Notes: generated from the letters alone by a model not told the origin. 64,000 bases of DNA from Sphingomonas ginsengisoli An et al. 2013 (GCF_009363895.1 NZ_CP045434.1:2684501-2748500), one strand, 5' to 3'. Numbered from the stretch's first letter, positions 51,154 through 60,844 are shown. Translations and numbers: made by a program.

Positions 51154-51846
51154 ATGATCGACATCCGCCCCTTCGCTTCGCTGGGTCATGCCAACCATGG
51201 CTGGCTCGATGCCCACCACCATTTCTCCTTCGCGAACTATTACGATCCCGCCCGGATGGGGTGGGGAAGCATTCGCGTCTGGAACGACGACTGGATCGCC
51301 GCGCAGAGCGGCTTTCCGCCGCATCCGCACAAGGACATGGAGATCGTCACCTACGTCCGCACCGGCGCGATCACCCACCAGGACAGCCTCGGCAACAAGG
51401 GCCGCACCGGCGCCGGCGACGTGCAGGTGATGAGCGCCGGCTCGGGCGTGACCCACGCCGAATATAACCTCGAGAACGAGCCGACGACGCTGTTTCAGAT
51501 CTGGATCGAGACCGATCGCAAGTCGGCCCCGCCCAGCTGGGGCGCGATGCCCTTCCCCAAGGAGGCGCGGGCGGGCAATTTCCAATTGCTCGCCAGCGGT
51601 AATGCCGACGATGGGGCGCTGACGATCAATGCCGACGCGCGGATTCTCGGCACGACGCTGGCCGCGGGCAGCGAAATCGCATTTGAGGCCGATCCCGCGC
51701 GGCACCTCTACCTCGTTCCTTCGGGTAAGGTCCTGGTCAACGGGACGCCCGCCAACCCGCGTGACGGGATCGCCATCACGGGTGAGACCGCGGTGACGAT
51801 CACCGCCGAGGAAGACGCCGAGCTGGTTCTGGTCGACGCCCGCTAG
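51154..51846 (+). CDS. Pirin-family protein (YhhW-like quercetinase type)
   Basis: 230-residue bicupin. The N-terminal cupin has the metal site FPPHPHKDMEIVTYV, GAITHQDSLGNKG and SGVTHAEYN with Glu. The C-terminal cupin lacks metal residues, as in YhhW. Such proteins show quercetin 2,3-dioxygenase activity in vitro; the natural role is unclear. Confidence 0.9.
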   Translation: MIDIRPFASLGHANHGWLDAHHHFSFANYYDPARMGWGSIRVWNDDWIAAQSGFPPHPHKDMEIVTYVRTGAITHQDSLGNKGRTGAGDVQVMSAGSGVTHAEYNLENEPTTLFQIWIETDRKSAPPSWGAMPFPKEARAGNFQLLASGNADDGALTINADARILGTTLAAGSEIAFEADPARHLYLVPSGKVLVNGTPANPRDGIAITGETAVTITAEEDAELVLVDAR

Positions 51847-51963
51847 GGGCAGCTTCGGGATTGTCTGGCGGCGGATTAGCGGGCATGAGGCGCCGCTGAT
51901 CCGCCGGTCCGGACGCGGGGGCGTCCGTGGGGTCCTGGCGCCCACTATAAGGTTGTTCGATAC

Positions 51964-53226
51964 GTGCCCGTGTTCGGCGTCCGTCGCCTGTTCGTCTCCT
52001 TCCTGTTGAGCGGCCTTGCGTCCGCAGCTGCCGCGCAAAGCTCGCCGGTCGCGCCGCCGCCGCCGCCGCGCGCCGATACCGTCGGGCCCGAGCAGTTGCG
52101 CAATTTCGCGCTGCCGGGCTCGTCGCAGGAGCAGCCGGCGACCGACACGCGGCCAGCGACGACCACGCCGACACGCCCGGCACGCGCGGCCACCACCACG
52201 CTGCCGCCCGCCAGCCGCGAGCGCACCACGCTGGTCCCGCCGCCGATCGCCGGCACCGGCCGCGCCGCCGCTCCGGCGAGCCGCCCGGCCGAGACCGTCA
52301 GCGTTGCCCTGCCGCGCACCCAGGCGCCGGCCGCAGCAACCACCGTCTCGACCGCGACGACGCCAGCCCTGTCGTCTGCGGCGCCGACGGGCACCGCACT
52401 GCCCACAGCTCCGCTGTTCCCGGGGTCGGACTCGTCGGTCCCGGTGTCGACCGCACCGATCCCGGCGACGACCGAAGAACCGGCCAGCAACTGGCTGACG
52501 ACCTGGCTCCCGATCCTCGCGCTCGTTGCAGCGGGCGGGCTGTTCGCCTGGTGGTGGCCGCGCCGTAAGCGGGCCGGGGCCGATGAGGGCTTCGGCCAGC
52601 TCGCCTTTGCCGGCGGCCCGGCGGCGCTGTCGCCCGAGCCGGTGCGTGCGCCGGCGCCGCGGCCGGTTCCCGCGCCGCAACCCGAAGCGCCCGTGCGCGC
52701 GCCGAGCGTTGGGCTGGTCAGCTCGCGCTTACGTGCGTGGCTCGATGTGGACCTGGGCGTCCGCGTCGCCGCGATCACCGACGAGGAATATTCGCTCGAG
52801 ATCGATATCGTGCTCACCAACTCGGGCAGCGCGGCGGCGCGCGAGATTGCGGTCGAGGCATTGCTGATCAACGCCGGGCCCGACCAGGAGCAGGAGGTGA
52901 AGGCCTTTTTCGCCCGGCCCGACGCCGACGGCTTCGCGGCCGAGACGGTCGCGCCGATGGGACAGACGGCCTTCTCGGCCACGCTGAAGATGCCGCGCGG
53001 GGCGTTCCGCGAATATGCGGTCGGCGGCGGCTCGGTGGTGGTGCCGATCGTCGCGCTCAACACCGGCTACAAGGCCGGATCGTCGCGCGGGCGGTCGTCC
53101 GCCGCCTTCCTCGTCGGGCGGGCCGGGGCGGACGCCGACAAGCTCGGGCCGTTCCCGACCGACCAGGGGCCCAAGGGCTTCAACCGGCTCGGCCTCAAGC
53201 GCCTGCCCGATCAGGTCCGCCGCTAG
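51964..53226 (+). CDS. Exported/membrane protein with Pro-rich region, unknown function
   Basis: 420 residues. Signal peptide (FVSFLLSGLASAAAA), a ~140-residue Pro/Thr/Ala-rich stretch, one membrane helix (WLTTWLPILALVAAGGLFAWWW), a Pro-rich cytoplasmic linker and a C-terminal domain (~240-420) with SLEIDIVLTNSGSAAAREIAVEALLINAG, suggestive of an Ig-like beta-sandwich. GTG 51964 is the only suitable start; the ribosome site is weak. No family recognised with confidence. Confidence 0.7.
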   Translation: MPVFGVRRLFVSFLLSGLASAAAAQSSPVAPPPPPRADTVGPEQLRNFALPGSSQEQPATDTRPATTTPTRPARAATTTLPPASRERTTLVPPPIAGTGRAAAPASRPAETVSVALPRTQAPAAATTVSTATTPALSSAAPTGTALPTAPLFPGSDSSVPVSTAPIPATTEEPASNWLTTWLPILALVAAGGLFAWWWPRRKRAGADEGFGQLAFAGGPAALSPEPVRAPAPRPVPAPQPEAPVRAPSVGLVSSRLRAWLDVDLGVRVAAITDEEYSLEIDIVLTNSGSAAAREIAVEALLINAGPDQEQEVKAFFARPDADGFAAETVAPMGQTAFSATLKMPRGAFREYAVGGGSVVVPIVALNTGYKAGSSRGRSSAAFLVGRAGADADKLGPFPTDQGPKGFNRLGLKRLPDQVRR

Positions 53227-53239
53227 CTAAGCGGCCGGC

Positions 53240-53416
53240 TCAGCTATTGTCTTCGACCTCGGCGCCGGGCGCGTTCTTGCGGACCGACTCGATCGCGTTC
53301 ATCGCCGACGCCTTGCTGGAATAGCCTTCGGACGCGAACATCGTCTCGCTGTTATATTTGAAGCGGACGCGGAACTCGCCCTTCTTGTCCTTATGGATCT
53401 CGAACTTGTGCGCCAT
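53240..53416 (-). CDS. DUF1508 (YegP-like) small protein
   Basis: 58 residues: one DUF1508 unit (FEIHKDKKGEFRVRFKYNSE, EGYSSKASAMNAIESVRKNA). GGAGGCGAAC precedes the ATG at good distance. The fold is known from YegP but its function is not; expression is often high in alphaproteobacteria. Confidence 0.85.
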   Translation of the reverse strand: MAHKFEIHKDKKGEFRVRFKYNSETMFASEGYSSKASAMNAIESVRKNAPGAEVEDNS

Positions 53417-53492
53417 GTTCGCCTCCGTCGTGGTGGTTGGCGCAAGGTGACCCAGAAGCGAGCGTTAGTGAAGGGCCTTTAGCGGGCGCGGC

Positions 53493-54110
53493 TCAGAGCA
53501 CGTCGCTGTTATAATGGTGCCAGGCGAGCACCGCGGCGGCGCCGCGATAGGGGCGCCACGGTTCGGCCAGCTCGCGCAGATGCTTTTCCGATGGGCGCTC
53601 GTCATGCCCGAGCATCTTGCCGAGTGCGACCTGCACCGCGAGGTCGCCGGCCGGAAAGGCGTCGGCGCGGCCTTCGGCGAACAGCAGATAGATTTCCGCC
53701 GACCAGCGGCCGATGCCCTTGATCCTGGTCAGAAGCGCGATCGCTTCCTCATTGTCCGCAGGCAGATGGGCGAGGTCGAGTTCACCTGAGAGCACCAGCG
53801 ACGCCAGGCTGCGCGCATAGCCGGCCTTCTGCCGTGACAGGCCCGCCTCGCGCAGCTCCTCGTCGCTGGCGGCGATGAGCCGTTCGAGGTCGGGTGGGTC
53901 GCCATAGCCGGCGACCAGCTTGTTCCACATCGAGCGCGCCGCGGCGACGCTGACCTGCTGGCCGACGATGGTGCGGAGGAGGGTGGTCACGCCCGGCTCG
54001 GAATGGCGCGGATCGGGGCGGCCGAGCCGTTCCATCACGTCGGCGAAGGCGGGCTCGCTCGCGGCGAGATGGTCGAGCGCGACTTCGAGGCTTTCGGTGG
54101 TTCTTACCAT
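53493..54110 (-). CDS. alkA: DNA-3-methyladenine glycosylase II (AlkA-type HhH-GPD)
   Basis: 205 residues, the HhH-GPD domain without the N-terminal AlkA extension. Helix-hairpin-helix LTRIKGIGRWSAEIYL and the catalytic Asp in DAFPAGDLAVQ are present. It excises alkylated purines in base-excision repair. No Fe-S cluster Cys, so it is not a Nth/MutY member. Confidence 0.88.
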   Translation of the reverse strand: MVRTTESLEVALDHLAASEPAFADVMERLGRPDPRHSEPGVTTLLRTIVGQQVSVAAARSMWNKLVAGYGDPPDLERLIAASDEELREAGLSRQKAGYARSLASLVLSGELDLAHLPADNEEAIALLTRIKGIGRWSAEIYLLFAEGRADAFPAGDLAVQVALGKMLGHDERPSEKHLRELAEPWRPYRGAAAVLAWHHYNSDVL

Positions 54111-54124
54111 CTCAGTTCGTCACC

Positions 54125-54194
54125 CCGGACTTGATCCGGGGTCCAACTGCATTCGCTGCGCCGAAGACAAAGGTGGATGCCGGATCAAGTCCGG
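54125..54194. repeat. Inverted dispersed repeat (GGACTTGATCC type)
   Basis: CCGGACTTGATCCGG (54125-54139) and its inverse CCGGATCAAGTCCGG (54180-54194) flank 40 bp between the glycosylase and rlmB genes. This CCGGACTTGATCC element is widely dispersed in alphaproteobacterial genomes. It may fold into a long hairpin in transcripts. Confidence 0.75.
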
Positions 54195-54215
54195 CATGAC
54201 GGCTTGCGCGGAGGG

Positions 54216-54959
54216 TCACGCCACGCTCGCCGCGTAAAGCGCGACGGCGGCGGCGTTGGACACGTTGAGGCTTTCGATGGCGGCACTGATCGGCAGCTTC
54301 GCGAGCGCATCGCAATGCTCGCGGGTGTTGCTGCGCATGCCCGGTCCTTCGGCGCCGAGGACCAGCGCCACCCGCTGCGGGCCGAGTGCGTTCTTCAATT
54401 CGGTGGTGGCTTCGCCGGCGAGGCCGATCCGCCAGAAGCCGGCCTCGGCGATCTCCTCGAGCGCGCGGGCGAGGTTGACGACGCGCGCCCATGGCACCCG
54501 CTCGAGCGCGCCGCTCGCCGCCTTGGCGAGGACGCCGCCCTCGATCGGCGAATGGCGGTCCTGGGTGACGATCCCGACCGCGCCGAACGCCGCCGCCGAA
54601 CGGAGGATCGCGCCGACATTGTGCGGATCGGTGACCTGGTCGAGGACCAGCAGGATCGCCTTCTCGTCGGCCTCGGCGAGGATGTCGCCGAGCCAGACGT
54701 CCTCGAGCGGCTCGACCTCGATCACCACGCCCTGGTGCGGGGCGTCGTTGGGGACGAGGCGGCCCATGTCGGGCCCTTCGGCGAAGACGAGGGGCACATC
54801 GGGCGGGAATTGCATGAAGCCCGCGGCCTCGCGCGTCGCCCATGCCTTGAGGATCTTGCGATTGGGATTATCGAGCGCGGCGGCGACGGCGTGCTTGCCC
54901 CACAGTCGCGGGCGATTGGCGCTGCCGTGGCTCTGGTGCGATTTCTTGCGGCGGGTCAT
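54216..54959 (-). CDS. rlmB: TrmH-family 23S rRNA (guanosine-2'-O)-methyltransferase
   Basis: 247 residues. An N-terminal substrate-binding domain (RLWGKHAVAAALDNPNRKI) is followed by a SPOUT domain: LVLDQVTDPHNVGAILRSAAAFGA, LVLGAEGPGM and SLNVSNAAAVALYA. It modifies G2251 in E. coli 23S rRNA. The family assignment is firm; the exact target is by similarity. Confidence 0.9.
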   Translation of the reverse strand: MTRRKKSHQSHGSANRPRLWGKHAVAAALDNPNRKILKAWATREAAGFMQFPPDVPLVFAEGPDMGRLVPNDAPHQGVVIEVEPLEDVWLGDILAEADEKAILLVLDQVTDPHNVGAILRSAAAFGAVGIVTQDRHSPIEGGVLAKAASGALERVPWARVVNLARALEEIAEAGFWRIGLAGEATTELKNALGPQRVALVLGAEGPGMRSNTREHCDALAKLPISAAIESLNVSNAAAVALYAASVA

Positions 54960-54995
54960 GGCCGCGCCTTAAGCGCTCAGGCCCCAGCCGTCACC

Positions 54996-55065
54996 CTGAA
55001 CTCGTTTCAGGGTTCATCTCGACATGCACGGTGCGGCTCGAAAATGGATGCTGAAACGAGTTCAG
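54996..55065. repeat. Inverted dispersed repeat (CTGAACTCGTTTCAG type)
   Basis: CTGAACTCGTTTCAG (54996-55010) and its exact reverse complement (55051-55065) bracket a 40-bp centre that includes CATCTCGACATGCACGG. It lies between rlmB and the end of phoB and could act as a terminator-like hairpin for phoB. Confidence 0.75.
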
Positions 55066-55082
55066 CATGACGGGTGGTGAGC

Positions 55083-55772
55083 TTATGCCACCCCTTCGGC
55101 ATCCAGGGCATAGCCCGCGCTGCGGACCGTGCGGATGAGATCGGGCTCGCCCAGCGCCAGCCGCAGCCGGCGGATGTGGACGTCGACCGTGCGCAGCTCG
55201 ATCTCCTCGCTGTGCGGCCAGACGGTCTCGAGCAATTGCTGACGCGAGAAGACCCGGCCCGGGTTCTCGAGGAAATGGCGGAGCAGGCGATATTCGGTCG
55301 GGCCGACGCTCACCGGCTTGCCCTCGCGGCGGACGCGATGGGCGGTCAGGTCCATCTCGAGCCCCTGATAGTCGAGCTGCTCGGCCGCCAGCGCCGGACG
55401 CACCCGCCGCAGCACCGCCGAGGCACGCGCGACGAGTTCCTTGGGGCTGAACGGCTTGGTCAGATAATCGTCGGCGCCGGTCTCGAGCCCGCGAATGCGG
55501 TCGTCCTCCTCGCCGCGCGCGGTCAGCATGATGATTGGCAGGTGCGCGGTCGACTGGCGGCGGCGCAGGCGGCGGCAGACCTCGATCCCGCTGATCCCTT
55601 CGATCATCCAGTCGAGGATGATGAGGTCGGGGCGGGTCTCCTCGGCGAGGATCAGCGCTTCTTCGCCGTCGCCGGTGCGGGTGATGGTGAAGCCCGCGCG
55701 CTCGAAGTGGAAGCCGATCAGCTCGGCCAGGTTGCGGTCGTCCTCGACCAGCAGGAGCTTCTTGGTGGTCAC
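55083..55772 (-). CDS. phoB: Phosphate regulon response regulator
   Basis: 229 residues. Receiver with Asp54 (LIILDWMIEGISG) and Lys in YLTKPFSPKEL, then an OmpR-type winged helix (GPTEYRLLRHFLENPGRVFSRQQLLETVWP, RTVDVHIRRLR, IRTVRSAGYAL). GTG 55772 overlaps the phoU stop (GTGA). It closes the phoR–pst–phoU–phoB block and should bind the Pho box at 60812. Confidence 0.95.
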   Translation of the reverse strand: MTTKKLLLVEDDRNLAELIGFHFERAGFTITRTGDGEEALILAEETRPDLIILDWMIEGISGIEVCRRLRRRQSTAHLPIIMLTARGEEDDRIRGLETGADDYLTKPFSPKELVARASAVLRRVRPALAAEQLDYQGLEMDLTAHRVRREGKPVSVGPTEYRLLRHFLENPGRVFSRQQLLETVWPHSEEIELRTVDVHIRRLRLALGEPDLIRTVRSAGYALDAEGVA

Positions 55773-56470
55773 GGCTTGGCGAGCCCTTCGCCGCCCTTGG
55801 CGCGCTGCTCCATATGTTCCCCCGTGGCGGCGTAATAGACCATCTCGGCGATGTTGGTGGCGTGGTCGCCGACCCGCTCGAGGTTCTTGGCGACGAACAG
55901 CAGGTGCGCCGACTGCCCGATGTTGTGCGGGTTCTCCATCATGTGGGTCAGCAGCGTGCGGAAGATGCTGTCGTAGAAATCGTCCACCGCCTTGTCGCGG
56001 GCGCAGACGCGGAGCGCGCCCTCGGCGTCGCGGTTGACGAAGGCGTTCAGCACGTCCTGCACCATTTGGGTGGCGATCCGCGCCATCTCGGGCAGTAGTG
56101 ACAGCGGCTCGATCTTAGCGGCGTCCTCGAGCAGGGGCACGCGCTTGGCGATGTTCTTGGCATAGTCGCCGATCCGCTCGACCACGCCCGAGATCTTGAG
56201 CGCGGCGACTACGTCGCGCAGGTCCCCGGCCATCGGTGCGCGCAGCGCGATCAGGCGGATGACCCGGCTCTCGGTCTCGACCTCGAGCGCGTCGATCTTC
56301 TTGTCGTCCTCAATCACCTGATGAGCGCCGTCGAGGTCGCGCTCGGTCAGGCAGCGCATCGCCTCGATGATCCCGTGCTCGGCCAGCCCGCCCATCTCAC
56401 TGATGAGCGCGCGCAGCCGGTCGAGATCCTCGTCGAAGGCTTTGATCGTATGTCCCTGGGTGGCCATCAT
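55769..56470 (-). CDS. phoU: Phosphate transport system regulator
   Basis: 233 residues; two PhoU three-helix repeats, each with an E/DxxxD metal motif (DLRDVVAALKISGVVERIGDYAKNIAKR; LLFVAKNLERVGDHATNIAEMV). It couples the PstSCAB state to PhoR. GGGAG precedes the first of two adjacent ATGs. Confidence 0.95.
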   Translation of the reverse strand: MMATQGHTIKAFDEDLDRLRALISEMGGLAEHGIIEAMRCLTERDLDGAHQVIEDDKKIDALEVETESRVIRLIALRAPMAGDLRDVVAALKISGVVERIGDYAKNIAKRVPLLEDAAKIEPLSLLPEMARIATQMVQDVLNAFVNRDAEGALRVCARDKAVDDFYDSIFRTLLTHMMENPHNIGQSAHLLFVAKNLERVGDHATNIAEMVYYAATGEHMEQRAKGGEGLAKP

Positions 56471-56484
56471 GGTCGTGCTCCCAC

Positions 56485-57420
56485 TCAGCCGTAGCGGCCG
56501 GTGATATAGTCTTGCGTGCGTTGCTGGCGGGGGTTGGTGAAGATGTCGCTGGTCTTGCCATATTCGACCATCTCACCGAGGTGGAAAAAGGCCGTCCGCT
56601 GGCTGACCCGCGCCGCCTGCTGCATGTTGTGGGTGACGATCGCGATCGCGTAGCGGCCGCGCAATTCGTGGATCAGCTCCTCGATCTTGGCGGTGGCGAT
56701 CGGGTCGAGCGCCGAGCAGGGCTCGTCCATCAGGATGACTTCGGGATCGACCGCGATGGCGCGGGCGATGCACAGCCGCTGTTGCTGGCCGCCCGACAGC
56801 GCGGTGCCGCTTTCGGTGAGGCGATCCTTGACCTCGTCCCACAGGCCGGCGCGCTTGAGGCTGCGCTCGACGATCCCCTCGAGGTCGGTCCGGGTCGGCG
56901 CGAGGCCGTGGATGCGCGGGCCGTAGGCAATGTTGTCGAAGATCGACTTGGGGAAGGGGTTGGGTTTCTGGAACACCATGCCGACGCGGGCACGGAGCTG
57001 GACGACGTCCATGTCGGGCGAGTTGATGTCCTCGCCGTCGAGGCTGATGTCGCCGGTCACGCGCGCGCCGGGGATCGTGTCGTTCATCCGGTTGAGGCAG
57101 CGCAGGAAGGTCGACTTGCCGCAGCCCGACGGGCCGATGAAAGCGGTGACCTTGTCGTCGCGGATCTCGATCGAGACGTCTTTCAGCGCCTGCTTTTCAC
57201 CGTAGAAGACGCTTACGTCCTCGGCGCGCATCTTGGGCGCCTCGCCCGTGGCCGGCTCGGCCGCGGTCGGGTTGCTGGCGACGGCCTCGTCGAGCGCCGG
57301 CGCGGGCTCGGGCTGGCGCTCGGCGTTGAACTCGTCCTCCCGCGCGGCGTCAGCCGCGATCGCGGTCGAGGGAAAGGGCACCGGCGTGGTCGGCGAGATC
57401 GGCGGCTGTTCCTTGGTCAT
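56485..57420 (-). CDS. pstB: Phosphate ABC transporter ATP-binding protein
   Basis: 311 residues. Walker [10 protein letters not shown], signature [14 protein letters not shown], Walker [14 protein letters not shown] and the switch His in VTHNMQQA. About 60 extra N-terminal residues, rich in Pro/Ala/Glu, precede the standard domain. ATG 57420 is favoured by AGGG; GTG 57426 is adjacent. Confidence 0.95.
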   Translation of the reverse strand: MTKEQPPISPTTPVPFPSTAIAADAAREDEFNAERQPEPAPALDEAVASNPTAAEPATGEAPKMRAEDVSVFYGEKQALKDVSIEIRDDKVTAFIGPSGCGKSTFLRCLNRMNDTIPGARVTGDISLDGEDINSPDMDVVQLRARVGMVFQKPNPFPKSIFDNIAYGPRIHGLAPTRTDLEGIVERSLKRAGLWDEVKDRLTESGTALSGGQQQRLCIARAIAVDPEVILMDEPCSALDPIATAKIEELIHELRGRYAIAIVTHNMQQAARVSQRTAFFHLGEMVEYGKTSDIFTNPRQQRTQDYITGRYG

Positions 57421-57430
57421 CTGCACGGCC

Positions 57431-58324
57431 CTACCAGCGTCGTTCGAATTTGTTGCGGAGCGCGATCGCCAGCCCGTTCATCAGCAGCATGAAGACGAGC
57501 AGCACAATGATGGCGGCGCTGGTCTTCTGGACATAGGCGTGATCGACCTGGTCCGACCACAGGAAGATCTGCATCGGAAGCACCGTGGCGGGGTCGGTCA
57601 CGCCATGCGGCGGGATGGCGATGAAGGCGCGCATGCCGATCATCAGCAGCGGCGCGGTCTCGCCCAGCGCGCGGGCGACCCCGATGATGGTGCCGGTCAG
57701 GATGCCGGGCAGCGCCAGCGGGAGGACATGGTGGAACACCACCTGCATCTTGGAGGCGCCGACGCCGAGCGCGGCGTCGCGGATCGAGGGGGGCACCGCC
57801 TTGATGGCGTTGCGCGCCGCGATCACGATCACCGGGAAGGTCATCAGCGCGAGCGTCATCCCGCCGACCAGCGGCGCCGAGCGGGGCAGGCCCATCAGGT
57901 CGAGGAATACCGCCAGCCCGAGCAGGCCGTAGATGATCGACGGGACCGCGGCGAGGTTGTTGATGCTGACCTCGACGAGGTCGGTCCAGCGGTTCCGCGC
58001 GGCGAATTCCTCGAGGTAGAGCGCGGCCAGCACGCCGATGGGGAAGGCCAGTGCGATGGTGACGAGGATGGTGAGGAAGCTGCCGACCAGCGCGCCCCAC
58101 ACGCCGGCGCTGGCCGCGTCGGTCGAATCGCTGCTGGTCAGAAAGTCGAGGCTGAGCCCGCCCAAGCCGTTGGCGGCTATGGTGACGAGCAGGAACAGGA
58201 GGAAGGCGACGGACAGGCCAATCGCCGCCAGCCCGAACGCCTTGAAGCGGCGCTCGGCGGCGTAGCGGCGGCGGACGCGCGCCTGCATCGCCGCGTCAGT
58301 CCAGCGGGGCGCGCTCTTACTCAT
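57431..58324 (-). CDS. pstA: Phosphate ABC transporter permease PstA
   Basis: 297 residues with six membrane helices and the EAA-loop region ([31 protein letters not shown]). It begins within the end of pstC (8-bp overlap) and is followed 10 bp later by pstB. Confidence 0.94.
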   Translation of the reverse strand: MSKSAPRWTDAAMQARVRRRYAAERRFKAFGLAAIGLSVAFLLFLLVTIAANGLGGLSLDFLTSSDSTDAASAGVWGALVGSFLTILVTIALAFPIGVLAALYLEEFAARNRWTDLVEVSINNLAAVPSIIYGLLGLAVFLDLMGLPRSAPLVGGMTLALMTFPVIVIAARNAIKAVPPSIRDAALGVGASKMQVVFHHVLPLALPGILTGTIIGVARALGETAPLLMIGMRAFIAIPPHGVTDPATVLPMQIFLWSDQVDHAYVQKTSAAIIVLLVFMLLMNGLAIALRNKFERRW

Positions 58325-59699
58325 AGGCTTCCCGATAGCGGCGCACGACGATCAGCGCGATGAGGTTGAGGATGAGGGTGATGGCGAACAGCGCCAGCCC
58401 GAGCGCGAAGGCCGCCAGCGTCTTGGGGCTGTCGAACTCCTGCTCGCCGGTGAGCAATTGCACGATCTGCACCGTGACGGTGGTGACGCTGTGGAACGGA
58501 TTGGCGGTGAGATTGGCGGCGAGGCCGGCGGCCATGACGACGATCATCGTCTCGCCGATCGCCCGGCTGACCGCGAGCAGGACGCCGCCGACGATGCCGG
58601 GCAGCGCGGCGGGCAGCAGCACGTTGCGGATGGTCTCGGAGCGGGTGGCGCCCATCGCCAGGCTGCCGTCGCGCATCGCCTGCGGCACCGCGGCGAGGCT
58701 GTCGTCGGCCATCGAGCTGACGAAGGGGATGATCATGATTCCCATGACGAGCCCGGCCGCCAGCGCGCTTTCGGCCGAGGCGGAGCTGATGCCGATTGCG
58801 AGCCCGAGGTCGCGGATCGCGGGCGCCAGCGTGATCGCGGCGAAATAGCCGTAGACCACGGTCGGCACGCCGGCGAGGATTTCGAGCACGGGCTTGAGCC
58901 ACTTGCGCAGGCGCGGGTCGGCATATTGGGTCAGGTAGATGGCGCTCATCAGCCCGAGCGGAATGGCGACGATCATCGCGATGATCGCCCCGATGAAGAT
59001 GGTGCCCCACAGCAGGGGCACGAAGCCGAAGCTGCCCGACGACCCCGCCTGGTCGGCGCGCAGGGCGGTCTGGGGGCTCCACTCGGTGCCGAACAGGAAG
59101 CTTAGCGGATTGACCTGCTGGAAGAAGCGAAGGCTTTCGAACAGCAGCGAAAGGACGATGCCGGCGGTGGTCAGCACGGCGATCAGCGAGGCGCCGGCCA
59201 GCACCCACAGCAGCCGCCGCTCGACGCTCGGCCGCGCGCGGAACGAGGTACGCACCCGCGCGAACGCCAGCGCGGTCCCCGCCAGCGCGACCGCGATTAC
59301 CAGCGCCGCGCCGAGCCACGACCATTGGCGCTCGGCCGCCGCCCAAATGGGGGCGAGGCTGGTCGATTGCGGATTGAACCCGGCGGCGAGCTGGCCGCGG
59401 GCGATCTGCCGCGCCTCGTCGAGCACGGCCGATTGGAGCATCGGATCAGCGGGCATCGCCGCCGCCACCGGGCTCGACAGCACGGCATGGCGGACCATGG
59501 CCTGCTGGGCCGGTACCCAGGCCGCGAGCGCCAGCAGCGCCGGGAGCAGCCCCGCCAGCGCGGCCAGGCTGGCGTGGTAGACGGGCAGGCTGTGCAGCCG
59601 GCCGCCCGCGCGGCGCAGGGCGCGCGCGCGGTTGAGGGCGAGCACGAAGCCGCCCGCCGCCACCGCGAGGATGGCGGCCAAGGTCAGCAGCAAGATCAC
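58317..59699 (-). CDS. pstC: Phosphate ABC transporter permease PstC
   Basis: 460 residues: two N-terminal helices and a periplasmic segment (residues ~70-140) typical of the longer alphaproteobacterial PstC, then the six-helix permease core (YLTQYADPRLRKWLKPVLEILAGVPTVVYGYF; AMRDGSLAMGATRSETIRNVLLPAALPGIVGG). GTG 59699 starts 16 bp after the pstS stop; the open frame to 59789 overlaps pstS and is rejected. Confidence 0.92.
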   Translation of the reverse strand: MILLLTLAAILAVAAGGFVLALNRARALRRAGGRLHSLPVYHASLAALAGLLPALLALAAWVPAQQAMVRHAVLSSPVAAAMPADPMLQSAVLDEARQIARGQLAAGFNPQSTSLAPIWAAAERQWSWLGAALVIAVALAGTALAFARVRTSFRARPSVERRLLWVLAGASLIAVLTTAGIVLSLLFESLRFFQQVNPLSFLFGTEWSPQTALRADQAGSSGSFGFVPLLWGTIFIGAIIAMIVAIPLGLMSAIYLTQYADPRLRKWLKPVLEILAGVPTVVYGYFAAITLAPAIRDLGLAIGISSASAESALAAGLVMGIMIIPFVSSMADDSLAAVPQAMRDGSLAMGATRSETIRNVLLPAALPGIVGGVLLAVSRAIGETMIVVMAAGLAANLTANPFHSVTTVTVQIVQLLTGEQEFDSPKTLAAFALGLALFAITLILNLIALIVVRRYREAYE

Positions 59700-59715
59700 G
59701 CGCGGGCGGTTCCGC

Positions 59716-60747
59716 TTACTTGAGGGTCGACGGGTCGAGCGGCTTGAGGGCCGCAGCCTGCGCGGTGGCCGCGGTCGCATCGGCACCACCGAACGGCACC
59801 AGGCCCTTCTTCTGGAGCGCGCCGCCCTGACCCCACTGGGTCGCGTAGAAGGTGACGAACTGCTTGAGCGCCGGACGCGCGGCGAGATGCTCGCCCTTCA
59901 CGTAGATGTAGAGCTTGCGCGCGCCGGGGTAGCTCAGGTCGGCGATGGTCGCCTCGCTCGGCGAGACGCCCTTGATCTGGACCGCCTTCACCTTGTCGCC
60001 ATTGACGTTGAGGTAAGAGAAGCCGAGCACGCCCAGGGTGGTGTTGTCGAGGCTGACCTTCTGCACCAGCAGGTTGGGATTGTCGGCGACCTCGACATAG
60101 GCGCCGTCCTCGCGGATCTTGGAGCAGATGTCCTTGTGCTTGGCGTCGTCCGACTTGGCGAGCGCGGCCATCGCCGGGTCGGTGTCGCAGCCCTTGGTCA
60201 GGATGAGGTCGGCGAGGCTGTCGCGGGTGCCCGAGACGGGCGAGGGGCCCATGATCCGGATCGGGGTGGCGGGCAGCGCCGGGTTGACGTCGTGCCAGGT
60301 CTTGGCGGTGTTCGGACCCTTGCCGAACGGGTTGGCGGCGAGCGCCTTGTAGATGTCGGCCTGGGTGAGGTTGAGGGCTTGCGCGCCCTTGTTCTGGATG
60401 AGGGTCAGCCCGTCGATCCCGATCGGCACTTCGATGACGTCCTTGGCGCCGTTCTTGGCGCACAGGTCATATTCGCTCTTCTTCATCGCGCGCGAGGCGT
60501 TCTCGATGTCGGGCGAATCGGCGCCGACACCGCCGCAGAAGATCTTCATGCCGGCGCCGGTGCCGGTCGCCTCGACGGTCACGCGCGCGCCGGGGTTGGC
60601 CTTCTGAAAGGCCTCGGCCACCGCGGTGGTGAACGGATAGACGGTGGCCGAACCGACCACCTTGAGCTGCTGCGCGGCATTGCCGCCATTGCCACCACAG
60701 GCGGCCACCAGAGCAACCAACGGCGTGGCCCAGACGATCTTCTTCAT
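59716..60747 (-). CDS. pstS: Phosphate-binding periplasmic lipoprotein PstS
   Basis: 343 residues. A lipobox-like VALVAAC after a signal peptide suggests a lipid anchor. The substrate-binding motifs are VVGSATVYPFTTAVAEAF, TGTGAGMKIFCGG and SPVSGTRDSLADLIL. This is the PstS family with a longer, Cys-containing domain (FCGGVGADSPDI). It is the first gene of the pst operon, 65 bp downstream of the Pho box. Confidence 0.93.
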   Translation of the reverse strand: MKKIVWATPLVALVAACGGNGGNAAQQLKVVGSATVYPFTTAVAEAFQKANPGARVTVEATGTGAGMKIFCGGVGADSPDIENASRAMKKSEYDLCAKNGAKDVIEVPIGIDGLTLIQNKGAQALNLTQADIYKALAANPFGKGPNTAKTWHDVNPALPATPIRIMGPSPVSGTRDSLADLILTKGCDTDPAMAALAKSDDAKHKDICSKIREDGAYVEVADNPNLLVQKVSLDNTTLGVLGFSYLNVNGDKVKAVQIKGVSPSEATIADLSYPGARKLYIYVKGEHLAARPALKQFVTFYATQWGQGGALQKKGLVPFGGADATAATAQAAALKPLDPSTLK

Positions 60748-60811
60748 GGCTTTGCGAATCCTTCCCCGCATCGAGTCCCGCTCGCCCTAGCCGTGGCTAA
60801 GCGATTCAAGC

Positions 60812-60840
60812 GTGACGGTCCGGTGACGGTTTTGTGACGG
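60812..60840 (-). promoter_or_regulatory. Pho box: three tandem half-sites
   Basis: On the minus strand CCGTCAC occurs three times with exact 11-bp spacing (7-4-7-4-7 architecture; spacers AAAA and CGGA). This matches the direct-repeat layout of PhoB sites. It lies between the phoR stop and pstS start, driving the pst operon. Confidence 0.85.
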
Positions 60841-60844
60841 CGAC

